64,000 nt of DNA from Candidatus Latescibacterota bacterium (GCA_022819745.1 JAJEGS010000055.1:62001-126000); one strand, 5' to 3'; shown: positions 22,600-32,596, counted from the stretch's first letter. Notes: a model not told the origin generated them from the letters alone. Numbers and translations are program-made.

Positions 22600-23444
22600 T
22601 TTCCGGGACGACGCGGGTGCTCGGCGTCATCGGCGACCCGGTCGCACACACGGCGTCGCCGGCCATGCACAATGCCGCGCTTAGGGCGCTGAATCTCGAT
22701 TATGTGTACGCGGCGTTTCGCGTCGCTCCCACAGCCTTGTCTCAAGCGCTCGCCGGAATGCGTGCTTTTGGCATGGTTGGGCTGAATGTAACGGTGCCGC
22801 ACAAGCAGGCCGTCATGGCGCATCTGGACGAGATTTCCGCCGAGGCCCAGAGCATTGGCGCGGTCAATACCATTGCCAACCGCGATGGTCGGCTCGTGGG
22901 GTACAACACCGACGCCTTTGGCATCGTGCAGAGCCTCAAGGCTGATGGTGGTTTGGACCCGCTGCCGCCCAAGGTCGCGCTCCTCGGGGCGGGTGGTGCG
23001 GCGCGGGCCGTGCTCTACGCGCTGCTGGCGCGGGATGAGGTGGAGGAGGTGCTGTTGCTCAACCGCACGGTGGAAAAGGCCGCAGTCCTCGCTGGTGATC
23101 TCGACAGCGAGAGCAAGGTGCGGGTCGGGTCGCTGACGGAGACTGGGCCGATTGGGGACGCTGGTTTGCTCATCAACGCCACGGCGCTGGGGATGCACCC
23201 CCGCGACGACGTTTCGCCGCTGGCGGACCCATCGTGTCTGCACGAGCACATGCTGGTCGCCGACATTGTGTACAACCCGCTGGAGACCGTGCTCATGCGG
23301 CAAGCCACAGCCGCTGGTGCGCCGACGATCAACGGCTTGGGTATGCTCGCTTGGCAGGGTGCGCGTTCGTTTGAGATATGGACGGGTGTCGAGCCGCCGG
23401 TCGAGGCGATGATTGCGGCCGCACTGGAGCATTTTCCTGCTTAG
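22596..23444 (+). CDS. aroE: Shikimate dehydrogenase
   Basis: 282 aa from GTG 22596. [19 protein letters not shown] holds the two shikimate-binding serines; [10 protein letters not shown] holds the catalytic Lys and is followed by [20 protein letters not shown] is the NADP Rossmann loop; NRTVEKA suggests NADP preference; [17 protein letters not shown] closes. Reduces 3-dehydroshikimate to shikimate. Confidence 0.95.
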   Translation: MISGTTRVLGVIGDPVAHTASPAMHNAALRALNLDYVYAAFRVAPTALSQALAGMRAFGMVGLNVTVPHKQAVMAHLDEISAEAQSIGAVNTIANRDGRLVGYNTDAFGIVQSLKADGGLDPLPPKVALLGAGGAARAVLYALLARDEVEEVLLLNRTVEKAAVLAGDLDSESKVRVGSLTETGPIGDAGLLINATALGMHPRDDVSPLADPSCLHEHMLVADIVYNPLETVLMRQATAAGAPTINGLGMLAWQGARSFEIWTGVEPPVEAMIAAALEHFPA

Positions 23445-23482
23445 GCCGCTGGGAATAAAGACCAACAACTTATAGATAGCGC

Positions 23483-25198
23483 ATGATAACCGAATCATTA
23501 GAAACGCGCATTAGCGCGGCGCTGGCCCGAGCGGGCGCACCTGTGGATTCACCGGCTCTCGTCGGCCCGGCGACCCGCCCGGAGTTTGGCGACTATCAGG
23601 CCAATGGCGTGATGGCCGCGGCCAAGAAACTGAAGACCAATCCCCGTGCGCTCGCCGCTCAGGTCGTGGAGGAACTGAATCTGGAGGATATGGCCGCGTC
23701 CGTAGATATTGCCGGACCGGGCTTTATCAATATCCAGCTTAAGGGCGAGTGGCTGGCCGCGCAGTTGGGGAACGTGCTGGGCGACCCGCGACTCGGCGTG
23801 CCCAAGGACGCGCCGCAAAAGGTCGTACTCGACTACTCGCATCCCAACTTGGCCAAGGAAATGCACATCGGCCATCTGCGCAGCACGGTCATTGGCGACG
23901 CCATCGCCCGCGTCCTCGAATTTTCGGGCCACGAGGTCGTGCGCCACAATCACGTGGGCGACTGGGGGACGCAGTTTGGGATGCTCATCGCCCACTTGGA
24001 CGAGATTGCGGATCCAGTCACGGAATTGGCCGATCTAGAAGTATTCTACCAATCGGCGAGGCAACGCTTTGACCAAGATGAAGCCTTCGCCGATCTGTCG
24101 CGGGAATACGTGGTCAAGCTGCAAGGCGGCGACCCGCACGTGCTGGGGATGTGGCAGCAGTTCATCGACGAATCGCTCGCCCACGGCCAGCGCATATACG
24201 ACGCGCTAGGAGTCGGCCTCAAGCCCGAAGACGTGCAGGGAGAGAGCGCGTACAACGACGAGTTGCCCCGCGTGGTCGAGGATTTGCGGAACAAGAGTTT
24301 GCTCGTAGAATCCAACGGCGCGCAGTGCGTCTTTTTGGAGGAATTCAAAAACAAGGACGGCCAGATCACGCCGGTGATCGTGCAGAAGTCGGACGGCGGC
24401 TATCTCTATGCGACGAGCGACCTCGCGGCCGTGCGCTATCGGGCTGGTGCGCTCGCTGCCGACCGCATCCTCTACATCGTGGATGCGCGTCAGTCGCTTC
24501 ACTTGCAGCAGGTCTTTGCGGTGGCGCGGGCGGCTGGGTACGCGCCCGAGACGACCGCTTTGGAGCACCACGAGTTTGGCGCGATTTTAGGCGCGGATAA
24601 CCGGCCGTTCAAGACGCGAACTGGTGGCGTGGTCAAGCTGATGGATGTGTTGGAGGAAGGCGTGGCGCGGGCTTTTGCCCAAGTGAGCGAGAAGAATCCC
24701 GACATGGATGAGGCCGAGCGGCGGCAGATCGCCCGCGTGATTGGCATTGGCAGCATCAAGTACATGGAGCTGTCGTTCAACCGCACCTCGGACTACGTGT
24801 TCGACTGGGACAAGATGCTGGCTCTCGACGGCAACACCGCTCCGTACATGCTCTATTCGTATGCCCGCATCAAGAGCATGTTCCGCCGCGCTGGCGTGGA
24901 TGAAGGTGCGCTCGACGGCGCGATAATCATTGGCGAGAGGGCCGAGAGTGTGCTCGCCATCAAGCTGTTGCAGTTTCCCGAGGTGGTCGCGGCCGTGGCC
25001 CGCCAGTGCTATCCGCACGTGCTGTGCAACTATCTCTACGAGTTGGCCGACGCCTTTATGAAATTTTACGAGCAGTGCCCGGTTCTCCGCGCGGACGAGC
25101 CGGTGCGCACGAGTCGGCTGCTGCTGGCACTGCTGACCGCGCGCATCGTGCGCCAGGGTCTCGACCTGCTCGGCATTGAGACGCTCGAAAGAATGTGA
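23483..25198 (+). CDS. argS: Arginyl-tRNA synthetase
   Basis: 571 aa. N-terminal Add-1 domain (1-100), then class I core with SHPNLAKEMHIGHLRSTVIGD (HIGH motif), VVRHNHVGDWGTQFGML and a YLYATSDLAAVRYR segment; the C-terminal DALR anticodon domain ends the protein. As in many ArgRS there is no canonical KMSKS; the equivalent region reads RTGGVVKLMDVLEEG. It is the only gene in this part of the cluster unrelated to aromatic synthesis. Confidence 0.95.
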   Translation: MITESLETRISAALARAGAPVDSPALVGPATRPEFGDYQANGVMAAAKKLKTNPRALAAQVVEELNLEDMAASVDIAGPGFINIQLKGEWLAAQLGNVLGDPRLGVPKDAPQKVVLDYSHPNLAKEMHIGHLRSTVIGDAIARVLEFSGHEVVRHNHVGDWGTQFGMLIAHLDEIADPVTELADLEVFYQSARQRFDQDEAFADLSREYVVKLQGGDPHVLGMWQQFIDESLAHGQRIYDALGVGLKPEDVQGESAYNDELPRVVEDLRNKSLLVESNGAQCVFLEEFKNKDGQITPVIVQKSDGGYLYATSDLAAVRYRAGALAADRILYIVDARQSLHLQQVFAVARAAGYAPETTALEHHEFGAILGADNRPFKTRTGGVVKLMDVLEEGVARAFAQVSEKNPDMDEAERRQIARVIGIGSIKYMELSFNRTSDYVFDWDKMLALDGNTAPYMLYSYARIKSMFRRAGVDEGALDGAIIIGERAESVLAIKLLQFPEVVAAVARQCYPHVLCNYLYELADAFMKFYEQCPVLRADEPVRTSRLLLALLTARIVRQGLDLLGIETLERM

Positions 25199-25208
25199 GA
25201 CGTGGGTC

Positions 25209-25742
25209 GTGACGGAAGGGCCGATATTTTTGACGGGTTTTATGGGCGTGGGCAAGACCCGGGTCGGGCGCATTCTGGCGCAGCAGCTAGGACGTTGCTT
25301 TTTGGACACCGACCGGATGATTGAACAGCGCGTCGGCAAGACCATTGCGGAGATTTTCGCCGACGAAGGCGAGGCGCACTTCCGCCAGCTAGAGCGCGAC
25401 TGCGTCCTCGAAACCTGCCAGCGCCCGGATGCCATAGTGGCCTTGGGTGGTGGGGCGATCACCTGCGCCGACAACGTCGAGGCCGTGCGTTGCGCTGGCA
25501 TCTTGGTATGTCTCAAGGCTGACGTAGATACGATTTTCGCCCGCGTCAGGCACCGTAATGATCGGCCCCTACTCGCCGGGTTGGACCCGCAGGCGCAACG
25601 CGCCAAGATAGAGTCCCTGCTCCGCGAGCGCGCTCCTTACTACGACCAAGCTCACATCGAGCTGTACACTACGCAGGCGCAGACGCCTGAGGACACAGCC
25701 GGGCAACTTCTCGCTTTGTTGGAGAGCTATGCAAAGAATTGA
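25209..25742 (+). CDS. aroK: Shikimate kinase
   Basis: About 177 aa from GTG 25209; a TTG 33 bp upstream inside argS is possible but adds a basic tail with no family match. P-loop GFMGVGKTRVGR, DTDRMIEQRVGKTIAEIF (Mg/shikimate Asp), FRQLERD, GGGAITCADN (shikimate binding) and the lid Arg in RHRNDRPLL. Phosphorylates shikimate. Overlaps aroB by 14 bp. Confidence 0.94.
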   Translation: MTEGPIFLTGFMGVGKTRVGRILAQQLGRCFLDTDRMIEQRVGKTIAEIFADEGEAHFRQLERDCVLETCQRPDAIVALGGGAITCADNVEAVRCAGILVCLKADVDTIFARVRHRNDRPLLAGLDPQAQRAKIESLLRERAPYYDQAHIELYTTQAQTPEDTAGQLLALLESYAKN

Positions 25743-26841
25743 CTTAGACATCCCGGGGGCTGCATATCCCATTTTCGTCGGCCACGATATCTTAGGAGAA
25801 TTAGGACCGCGCTGCCGCGACTTGGATTTGGGTCGGCAGGTCGCGCTAGTGAGCGACGAGATTGTGGCCGCGCGATACCTGCAACCGGCGGCCGCCAGCT
25901 TGCGCGCTGCTGGGTTTGAGGTGTTGGAGATTGTCTATGCCGGGGGCGAGGAGGCTAAGAACCTGCACGGGGCCGAGGGCATTTTCACGCAGATGATTGC
26001 GGCCGGGTTCGACCGCGGCGCTTGGGTCGTGGCGCTCGGTGGCGGCGTGGTCGGCGACATGGCGGGCTTTGTGGCCTCTACCTATTTGCGCGGCGTGCCC
26101 TATGTACAGGTGCCGACGACCATTGTCGCGCAGGTGGATTCGAGCATTGGCGGCAAGACGGGGGTCAACCACGCGCTGGGCAAAAACCTGATCGGCACCT
26201 TTCACCAGCCGCGCTTGGTCTTAGTCGATACCAATGCGCTGCACTCGCTGCCGAGGCGGGAGCGAATCGCGGGCATGGCCGAGGTGGTCAAGCACGGGCT
26301 GATCCGCGACGCCGCGCTCTTCGCCTTTTTGGAGGAGCACTTGGAGGAAATCGTGGATATGACGCTGGTGCCGGAGACCTTGGACTGGCTCATTGGCCGC
26401 AATGTCGAGATCAAGGCCGAGGTGGTGGCTGCCGACGAGAAGGAACAGGGCTTGCGGGCCATTCTCAATTACGGGCACACCATTGGCCATGCGATTGAGG
26501 CCGCCACGGACTACAGCCGCTACCGGCACGGGGAGGCGATAATTTTGGGCTTGATCGCCGCCGGAGAAATCGCCTGTCGCGAGGGGTTTTGGCCCGAAGC
26601 GGAACGGCAGCGGCAGGATGCGTTACTGGAGCGGTTGGGGGTGCCTGGGGGGTTGGCTGAGGTGGAGGCGGAGCGGATTTTGTCCTGTGCCAAGGCCGAC
26701 AAAAAGCGGGTAGATGGGCAGTTGCGGTTTGTGCTGGGGCGGCGGATTGGGGAGGTGGAGGTTGTGGAGGGAATAACCGATGACACGGTGTGCGCGGCCA
26801 TTGCATACGCGCAGCGCGTTTCGGCTGAGACTTCGGCGTGA
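25729..26841 (+). CDS. aroB: 3-dehydroquinate synthase
   Basis: 370 aa. NAD-binding GGGVVGDMAGFVASTYLRG, PTTIVAQVDSSIGGKTGVN, and zinc ligands in EVVKHGLI, LNYGHTIGHAIE and RHGEAIILGL. Makes 3-dehydroquinate from DAHP. Closes the aromatic block; a 136-bp gap follows before rimO. Confidence 0.96.
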   Translation: MQRIDLDIPGAAYPIFVGHDILGELGPRCRDLDLGRQVALVSDEIVAARYLQPAAASLRAAGFEVLEIVYAGGEEAKNLHGAEGIFTQMIAAGFDRGAWVVALGGGVVGDMAGFVASTYLRGVPYVQVPTTIVAQVDSSIGGKTGVNHALGKNLIGTFHQPRLVLVDTNALHSLPRRERIAGMAEVVKHGLIRDAALFAFLEEHLEEIVDMTLVPETLDWLIGRNVEIKAEVVAADEKEQGLRAILNYGHTIGHAIEAATDYSRYRHGEAIILGLIAAGEIACREGFWPEAERQRQDALLERLGVPGGLAEVEAERILSCAKADKKRVDGQLRFVLGRRIGEVEVVEGITDDTVCAAIAYAQRVSAETSA

Positions 26842-26977
26842 GCTCAGTCGAACGCTCAACGTCGAAGCCTTTGGCGAGGGATGAGATAGCAATGCGGCAT
26901 GATTGCGGCGGATCGTCTTATGCATCCTATTCTGCGTCCATCTGCGGATCACCTTGTACACGATGTAGGATTGCTAT

Positions 26978-28297
26978 ATGAGCGAAAACCAGCCTCACAA
27001 AGTTCACTTAGTCAGCTTGGGGTGCCCGAAAAACACGGTCGATTCCGAGCGGATGCAGGGGCTTTTGCAGGGCCATGCCTATCAGATGACGGACGCGCCG
27101 GAAGAAGCGGATGTGGTGGTGGTCAATACCTGCGGCTTTATCGAGCCGGCCAAAGAGGAGTCCCTCGCCGCGATTATGGACGCGCATCGGCTCAAGCAAG
27201 AGGGTCAGTGCGAGGGGGTGATCGTCACGGGGTGTCTATCGACGCGCTACTACGAGGAGCTGGCGCAGGAATTGGTGGAGGCCGACAAGCTGCTGACGAT
27301 TGCGGATGAAGCTGACATCGTCCACCACGTTGACGATGTGTTGGGCGTCCAGCGGCCTGGGTACTTGGCCAGCTTGCCGCGGACTTCGCTGACGCCCAAG
27401 CACTGGGCGTACTTGCGCATATCGGACGGCTGCGATCACCAATGCGCCTTTTGCGCCATTCCCGCCATTCGCGGGCGGCACGTGAGCGAGCCAATCGAAC
27501 AGCTCGTGGCCGAGGCCGAGCGGCTGGCCGCGGAGGGGGTGCGGGAGCTGGTGTTGGTCTCGCAGGACTCGGTGCGCTACGGGGCTGACCTCTACGGCCG
27601 GCCGCAGCTCGTGCGCCTTTTGCAAGCGCTCGCCGAGGTGGAGGGCATTGAGTGGATGCGCTTGATGTACACCTATCCGGCGTTTTGGACCGAGGAACTG
27701 ATCGACTTCTACGCTACGTGCGACAAGATGTGCCGGTACATCGACATGCCGCTGCAACACATTTCCGACCCGGTGCTCAAGCGCATGAAGCGGGCGACGA
27801 CGCGCCAAAAGACGCTCGATTTGTTGGCGCGATTGCAGGAGCGGCTGCCGGGGGCTGGGCTGCGCTCGACGTTCATCGTCGGTTTTCCCGGCGAGACCGA
27901 GGACGATTTTGCCGCCTTGCTGGAGTTCGTGGCCGAGACGCGCTTTGACTACGCGACTGGCTTTCTCTACTCGCCGGAAGATGGGACTTCGGCGTATGCG
28001 CTCGGCGACCCGGTCAGCGAGGAGGTCAAGCAGGAGCGCTACAGCCGCCTGACGCAACTGCAAGAGCGCGTGGGCACGGAGAAAAACGACGGGCTTGTTG
28101 GCACGCGGCAGCAGGTCTTGGTCGATGCGCGCGTGGGGGAGATGTGCTATGGGCGGATGGAACGCGACGCTCCGGAAATCGACGGCCAAGTAGTAATCGC
28201 CGAGGGTACGCCTCCGGTGGGTTCTTTCGTCGAAGTGGAGATCACCGCGGCCGCGCCCTACGAGCTGAGTGCTAAGGTGGTGGGAGAGCCGCGTTGA
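26978..28297 (+). CDS. rimO: Ribosomal protein S12 methylthiotransferase
   Basis: 439 aa. N-terminal UPF0004 domain with its cluster cysteines (SLGCPKN, NTCGFIEPAKEES, GCLSTRYYEEL), radical SAM CxxxCxxC in CDHQCAFCAIP, and a C-terminal TRAM domain. The SLGCPKNxVDSE and GCLSxRY wording separates RimO from MiaB. Methylthiolates the conserved Asp of S12. Confidence 0.95.
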   Translation: MSENQPHKVHLVSLGCPKNTVDSERMQGLLQGHAYQMTDAPEEADVVVVNTCGFIEPAKEESLAAIMDAHRLKQEGQCEGVIVTGCLSTRYYEELAQELVEADKLLTIADEADIVHHVDDVLGVQRPGYLASLPRTSLTPKHWAYLRISDGCDHQCAFCAIPAIRGRHVSEPIEQLVAEAERLAAEGVRELVLVSQDSVRYGADLYGRPQLVRLLQALAEVEGIEWMRLMYTYPAFWTEELIDFYATCDKMCRYIDMPLQHISDPVLKRMKRATTRQKTLDLLARLQERLPGAGLRSTFIVGFPGETEDDFAALLEFVAETRFDYATGFLYSPEDGTSAYALGDPVSEEVKQERYSRLTQLQERVGTEKNDGLVGTRQQVLVDARVGEMCYGRMERDAPEIDGQVVIAEGTPPVGSFVEVEITAAAPYELSAKVVGEPR

Positions 28298-28611
28298 ATA
28301 AGGCGAGGCCGCGCGACATTGCCGTGGATGGCCGGGCCGGCGAGTTGGTCATTGGGTGGAGCGATGGCCGCGAGAGCCGCTATAGTTTGGAGGGGTTGCG
28401 GCGCGATTGTCCCTGCGCCCACTGTCGGGAAGTGCGCGACGCGAGCGAGGGCGGGTTGACGCTCTTGCAGCCCGAAGCCGTGTCGGCCACGGCTGAGGTG
28501 AAGGGGGTTAGCTACGTCGGGCGCTACGGCATTCGCATTGAATGGGCCGATGGGCACGACCACGGCATTTATACGTTTGAGTTTTTTCGCGCGTTGGATG
28601 CGGGCGGATGA
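28294..28611 (+). CDS. DUF971 (GBBH-like N-terminal) protein
   Basis: 105 aa from TTG 28294, overlapping the rimO stop by TTGA. The Zn-binding cysteines in LRRDCPCAHCREV and the strand pattern (YGIRIEWADGHDHGIYTFEF) match DUF971, the small domain related to the N-terminus of gamma-butyrobetaine hydroxylase; in some bacteria such proteins act in Fe-S cluster carriage. Linkage to the Fe-S enzyme RimO fits, but is inference. Confidence 0.85.
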   Translation: MNKARPRDIAVDGRAGELVIGWSDGRESRYSLEGLRRDCPCAHCREVRDASEGGLTLLQPEAVSATAEVKGVSYVGRYGIRIEWADGHDHGIYTFEFFRALDAGG

Positions 28612-28625
28612 GATTCGGAGATTTT

Positions 28626-29027
28626 TTATCTAGCGGGATATAAGTTTTGACCAGCCAGCATTGCAAGTGCTGTAGCGGCGGCACTTGTAATATCGCCAAA
28701 AATACCGGCGTGGGACTCGTCGTTGATAGAGGGCAAATGCTTTATGGATAGAGTATCCCCGACGGCTTTGGCAGCCCCGACCTCCAGCACCGCAAACCGA
28801 CCATTCGATTTAACTTTATAACCCTTGCGGTGAAACACCTCTCGAACTTCCTCAATAGCATCACCCAAGTCGGCCTTATCGAAGTACTCAAGCCAGTTGA
28901 CCGAGAGGTATCTTTCGCCCTTCCGTGGCAAGAAGGCGGCCGGTAACAGCATTCCGTTCTGGCCGATGTGCGATGGCTTGCAGTACCGCGAGATGTGGTC
29001 GTTATCGGGAAGCGGCTGGTTATTCAT
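28626..29027 (-). CDS. Uncharacterised protein (133 aa)
   Basis: Starts ATG 29027, overlapping the end of the upstream minus-strand gene by 8 bp. It opens MNNQPLPDNDHISRYCKP, contains GERYLSVNWLEYF and a conserved-looking central part, and ends in an Ala-rich SAAATALAMLAG helix. No signal peptide and no family recognised by me. Forms a two-gene unit with the gene at 29020-29541. Confidence 0.6.
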   Translation of the reverse strand: MNNQPLPDNDHISRYCKPSHIGQNGMLLPAAFLPRKGERYLSVNWLEYFDKADLGDAIEEVREVFHRKGYKVKSNGRFAVLEVGAAKAVGDTLSIKHLPSINDESHAGIFGDITSAAATALAMLAGQNLYPAR

Positions 29028-29541
29028 CGAGACAGGACCGCCCTAGAAGCGAGATGAACGACTGGACATTTTTCATAATCTCGTCCTTAGTCGCCGTTCC
29101 GCTAGCGGTCTCTCGCTCGACTCCATGTTGGGCCGGTGCAGAGATGGCAGTGTACTGAATTTGCCCAGAGAGCAGGAAGTCCATGGCCAGGATACCATTG
29201 TGGGGGGGAAGCGACCATGCAATTTCTACCAATCCGTCTGGGGTGACACCGATTTCTGGCGCGGGCAGTTGTCGTTCGCGTATCTCACTCATAAGGAAAG
29301 TGGCCAATGATCGCAGTGATTCAAGCTCCATGGGGGATTCTTCAGGATCATCCTCGACAAGCGTTCGGAGGTCGGTGAGGCGATCCGCAATCGCATCGAG
29401 ATTGAACCGTCTGAGGATGTCAATAATCTCCTCAGGCGTGCTCGCGTTTTCGATCTGGGGCTGCCAAACGCGCGAGGTTATGGGCATGTCGAGCGTAAAG
29501 ACGCCGTAATCATCTTGCATCTTTCTCGAACGTTCCACCAT
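29020..29541 (-). CDS. Uncharacterised protein (173 aa)
   Basis: Starts ATG 29541 (an ATG seven codons in is an alternative). Acidic and soluble: an STPEEIIDILRRFNLD helix, LADRLTDLR-like helices, and a C-terminal half with strand-like GLVEIAWSLPP. No motif known to me. Co-directional and overlapping with the 133-aa gene; AT content is higher than in neighbouring housekeeping genes, consistent with an accessory pair. Confidence 0.6.
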   Translation of the reverse strand: MVERSRKMQDDYGVFTLDMPITSRVWQPQIENASTPEEIIDILRRFNLDAIADRLTDLRTLVEDDPEESPMELESLRSLATFLMSEIRERQLPAPEIGVTPDGLVEIAWSLPPHNGILAMDFLLSGQIQYTAISAPAQHGVERETASGTATKDEIMKNVQSFISLLGRSCLDE

Positions 29542-29698
29542 CTCCTGATTGCTCTCCTCCTAGGGGTTAAATTTATGGTACCGTTAAGGCCGATCCCCGT
29601 CAAGCCGCTCGTCTGTGCAAATCTAAACAACCAGCATCTATAATTCCTTTCAATTGTGAAGTAGCGGTCAACTCATCGCCACTTAGGCGATACGACAG

Positions 29699-32101
29699 TC
29701 ACTTTGTCTCCTGTTCCGGTTCCTGTCCTTTGGGCATCCGGTAGCCGACGCGAGGCTCGGCAAAGATGTACGTGGGGCTGCTGGCGTCGTCGTTGATCTT
29801 GCGGCGAAGTGTTTTGACGAGGGTGCGGATCACTCGCACATCGCCGGAGTTGGTCGGCCCCCAAACCCTCTGCAACAACTGGTCGTGAGTTACCACCCCT
29901 CCGGCGTTGACCGAAAGCTCGAAGAGCAATTCGTACTCGGCGGCGGTCAACTGTGCCGACTGGCCAGCCACCGTCACGCGGCGTTCGGCATAGTCAATAG
30001 TCAGGTCTCCCAGCACATAGGGTTCCGACGGCTCGACCCGGTGCGGACCCGCCTGCCTGCGTAGGGCTGCTCTGACCCTTGCTATCAGCTCAGTCGGCGA
30101 GAAGGGCTTGACGATGTAGTCGATAGCTCCCTTTTCAAAGGCCTGGGCGATGACCTGATCCTTGCCGTACCCGGAGACGAAGATGACCGGCACATCGGCC
30201 ATACGGAGGATGGCCTCCATCAGGTCGATTCCGTTGGAGTCGGGTAGCACCAAGTCGAGCAAGACCAGGTGGGGCCTTTGCTCCTCCATGAGGCAGAGCG
30301 CATCCTTGGGGTCAGGGGTCACTAGTGGAGTGAAGCCCGCTTCCGAGAGGGTGTCCCGGATGTACTTCAGTGCCTGCGGGTCGTCGTCCACCACCAGAAT
30401 GCGGACTTCCTCGTTCGCCTCCTGCCGCGAGCGGGTGGCGCGCCGAGGGGACTGGGTTGTTGCGTCCGTCCCGGCCTCTTCGACCACTGGGATGGTAAAG
30501 GTGAACCGCGCGCCTTGGCCCAGCCCGTCGCTCTCCGCCCAGATGCGGCCACCGTGCGCCTCCACGATCCCCTTGCAGATGGCAAGGCCAAGACCCGAAC
30601 TGCCGCTTCCGCTCCCCTCGTTCTGTCCGTCGGTACGGGGAAACTTCTTGAACAGGTGCGGCAACCGCTCGGCGGAGATCCCAGTGCCTTCGTCGGCGAC
30701 GGAGACCGCCACATGGAGGTCCTCCCGCACGGCAATCACCTTGATGACGGACGACTCCAGCGAGTGCCTTGCTGCGTTGGACAGGAGGTTGCCTAGGACC
30801 TGGACGATGCGTTGTCGGTCTGCCATGACCAAGGGTAGGTCCGTTGCGAGGTCGAGGTCGAGGTCGTTCTTGCCCCCGCCGCTTAGGAAGGTATTTCTGG
30901 CTCGGTCCACCAAGCTGATGATCGTCGCTGGTTCGAGGCTAACCGGCAGCGTGCCCGTCTCGATGCGTGCCACGTCGAGCAGGTCGCCGATCAGCTCGCC
31001 CATGTGGTCGGTTTGATTGACGATAATCTGGAGGAACTGGCGCTCGGCGGGGTTTAGATCGGTTGCGGCGTCCAGCAGGGCGGTGGCAGAGCCTCTAATG
31101 GAGCTCAGTGGGATGCGCAACTCGTGGCTCACCACACCGAGGAGATCGACCCGCAGCCGCCCCAGTTCCTCCAGCGGTGTCATGTCCTGTAGCGTGACGA
31201 CGAACGACTCGATCTCGCCGTCCTCCGAACAGATGGGCGTGGCGTTTACCAGCGTGGTCACCGACCGGCCATCGGGCACCTGAAATACGATCTCTTCGGC
31301 GCGGACGGTCTCGCCGATGCTAAACGCCTGCACCAGGGGGCACTCATCCAGAGCTATCTCGCTCCCATCCGCACGCCGTAGGGTGAGAATGTCGAGAAGT
31401 TGCTCGATGGGGCATTCTGGCGTGCGCAGGTCTCCCATAATCCTTCTGGATTCACGGTTGAAGGACACCGGCTCGCCAGTCCGGGCGTCGAAGACTACCA
31501 CCCCCACCGGCGAGGTGTTGATCAGGGTTTCCAGGTCGGCCCTAGCCCGCTGCTCATCGCGGTGCTTGCGGGCGTTGGTGATGACCAGCGCCGCTTGGGA
31601 CGCGAACATGACCAGGGTTTCTTCGTCTTCGCGGGTGAACTCCTGGCCGCGTTCTCTCTTGGAAAGATAAATGTTGCCCACATCCTCGCCCCGGTGGCGA
31701 ATCGGGGCTCCGAGGAAGCCACTCATCTGAGTGGGCGGGCGGAACTCGGGCAGGCCCTGCGACAGGATGTAGCGGACAAAGTCCGGGACTCTCAGCGGTC
31801 CCGGAAGGGTACTTAGGTACTCGAATATCTTCAACACTTCGGGCATCTCCGCTAACTGCTGGCTCTCCTCGGCCGTCAGGCCGGAGAACAGAAAGTCCTC
31901 CACCTGCCCTTTCTCGTCCAAGTAAACGATCACGCCGTACTGGGCGTCGGTCAGTGCTCGGGCGCTGTCGAGGATTTCCTGTAATACCGTGCCTAGGTCG
32001 AGGCTCTCGTTGATGCGGAGGCTGGCCTCGCTCAGCTTGGTGAGGCGGTTCCGTAGTGCTTCTACCTCTATCTGTTGGTCTCGCTCGTCAGCGTTTTTCA
32101 A
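29699..32101 (-). CDS. Hybrid sensor kinase with receiver and OmpR-type DNA-binding domain
   Basis: 800 aa from TTG 32101 (GAGGTGA upstream). In order: GAF (about 30-185), PAS (about 190-310), HisKA with phospho-acceptor His in GVVSHELRIPLSSIRG (about 325), HATPase with LGNLLSNAARHS, ADEGTGIS and SGLGLAICKGIVEAHGG (to about 540), receiver with VVDDD and the acceptor Asp in VLLDLVLPDSNG (about 570-685), and a winged-helix trans_reg_C domain (LTAAEYELLFEL ... GYRMPKG) at the end. It lacks a membrane segment, so it senses a cytoplasmic cue and probably regulates genes directly in one polypeptide. No separate response regulator is adjacent. Confidence 0.9.
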   Translation of the reverse strand: MKNADERDQQIEVEALRNRLTKLSEASLRINESLDLGTVLQEILDSARALTDAQYGVIVYLDEKGQVEDFLFSGLTAEESQQLAEMPEVLKIFEYLSTLPGPLRVPDFVRYILSQGLPEFRPPTQMSGFLGAPIRHRGEDVGNIYLSKRERGQEFTREDEETLVMFASQAALVITNARKHRDEQRARADLETLINTSPVGVVVFDARTGEPVSFNRESRRIMGDLRTPECPIEQLLDILTLRRADGSEIALDECPLVQAFSIGETVRAEEIVFQVPDGRSVTTLVNATPICSEDGEIESFVVTLQDMTPLEELGRLRVDLLGVVSHELRIPLSSIRGSATALLDAATDLNPAERQFLQIIVNQTDHMGELIGDLLDVARIETGTLPVSLEPATIISLVDRARNTFLSGGGKNDLDLDLATDLPLVMADRQRIVQVLGNLLSNAARHSLESSVIKVIAVREDLHVAVSVADEGTGISAERLPHLFKKFPRTDGQNEGSGSGSSGLGLAICKGIVEAHGGRIWAESDGLGQGARFTFTIPVVEEAGTDATTQSPRRATRSRQEANEEVRILVVDDDPQALKYIRDTLSEAGFTPLVTPDPKDALCLMEEQRPHLVLLDLVLPDSNGIDLMEAILRMADVPVIFVSGYGKDQVIAQAFEKGAIDYIVKPFSPTELIARVRAALRRQAGPHRVEPSEPYVLGDLTIDYAERRVTVAGQSAQLTAAEYELLFELSVNAGGVVTHDQLLQRVWGPTNSGDVRVIRTLVKTLRRKINDDASSPTYIFAEPRVGYRMPKGQEPEQETK

Positions 32102-32194
32102 TTCATCACCTCATAGAGATACGGGATACCGCCGTCGGTCGCCCACTGAATGATACAATGGAATTCGATACGCAACAGGCCCTTATGGGGTCAA

Positions 32195-32379
32195 TTATGG
32201 CTTTTGGGGAAAACCTCACCAATAAATCACCGAAATACACAAAACTTCACCGATACATCACTCATAAATCCCTATCATAATTAATCTCTTTTTAAGTACA
32301 CAGGTTGCAGAAGTCTGTGCCTTCTGGTGTGAGGGTTCGACCGCTCCTATGGCACCATTTCAAACCACATTCTGAGGAG
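32195..32379 (+). repeat. Leader direct repeat, copy 1
   Basis: Shares with 32739-32933 an ordered set of blocks: TTATGGCTTTTGGG, clustered CACCGATA-like units, CATCACTCATAAATCC, GCAGGTTGCAGAA, TCTGTGCCTTCTGG, GAGGGTT and CAAAC, ending in a GAGGAGA ribosome site. Identity by eye is about 75 percent. Confidence 0.75.
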
Positions 32380-32382
32380 AAC

Positions 32383-32596
32383 GTACCTCCATACATCTAT
32401 AAATTCTCCAACATCGTTCTAATGCTCATTTTGTCAGTTGTTGCCTGCGACAAAGACAAGCCGACTGGCTCTTCTTGGCCCTTGGGGAAGTAGTGGCAAC
32501 GATATTTTTACGCAGGCGGGTGCTACGTATAACTACAAGCTATACCTGTATAAATTGAGCACCGACGCAACACTGGTAGGTCGCGTACAATTGTAA
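32383..32596 (+). pseudogene. Decayed lipoprotein gene
   Basis: After the ribosome site of leader copy 1 the expected start codon reads GTA (32383). The frame then gives a hydrophobic run ending in the lipobox LSVVAC and a short DKDKPTG linker, stops at 32491, and continues in the next frame as GNDIFTQAGATYNYKLYLYK to TAA 32594. A lost start plus a frameshift indicates a pseudogene; the intact copy is the next gene or a relative of it. Confidence 0.5.
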
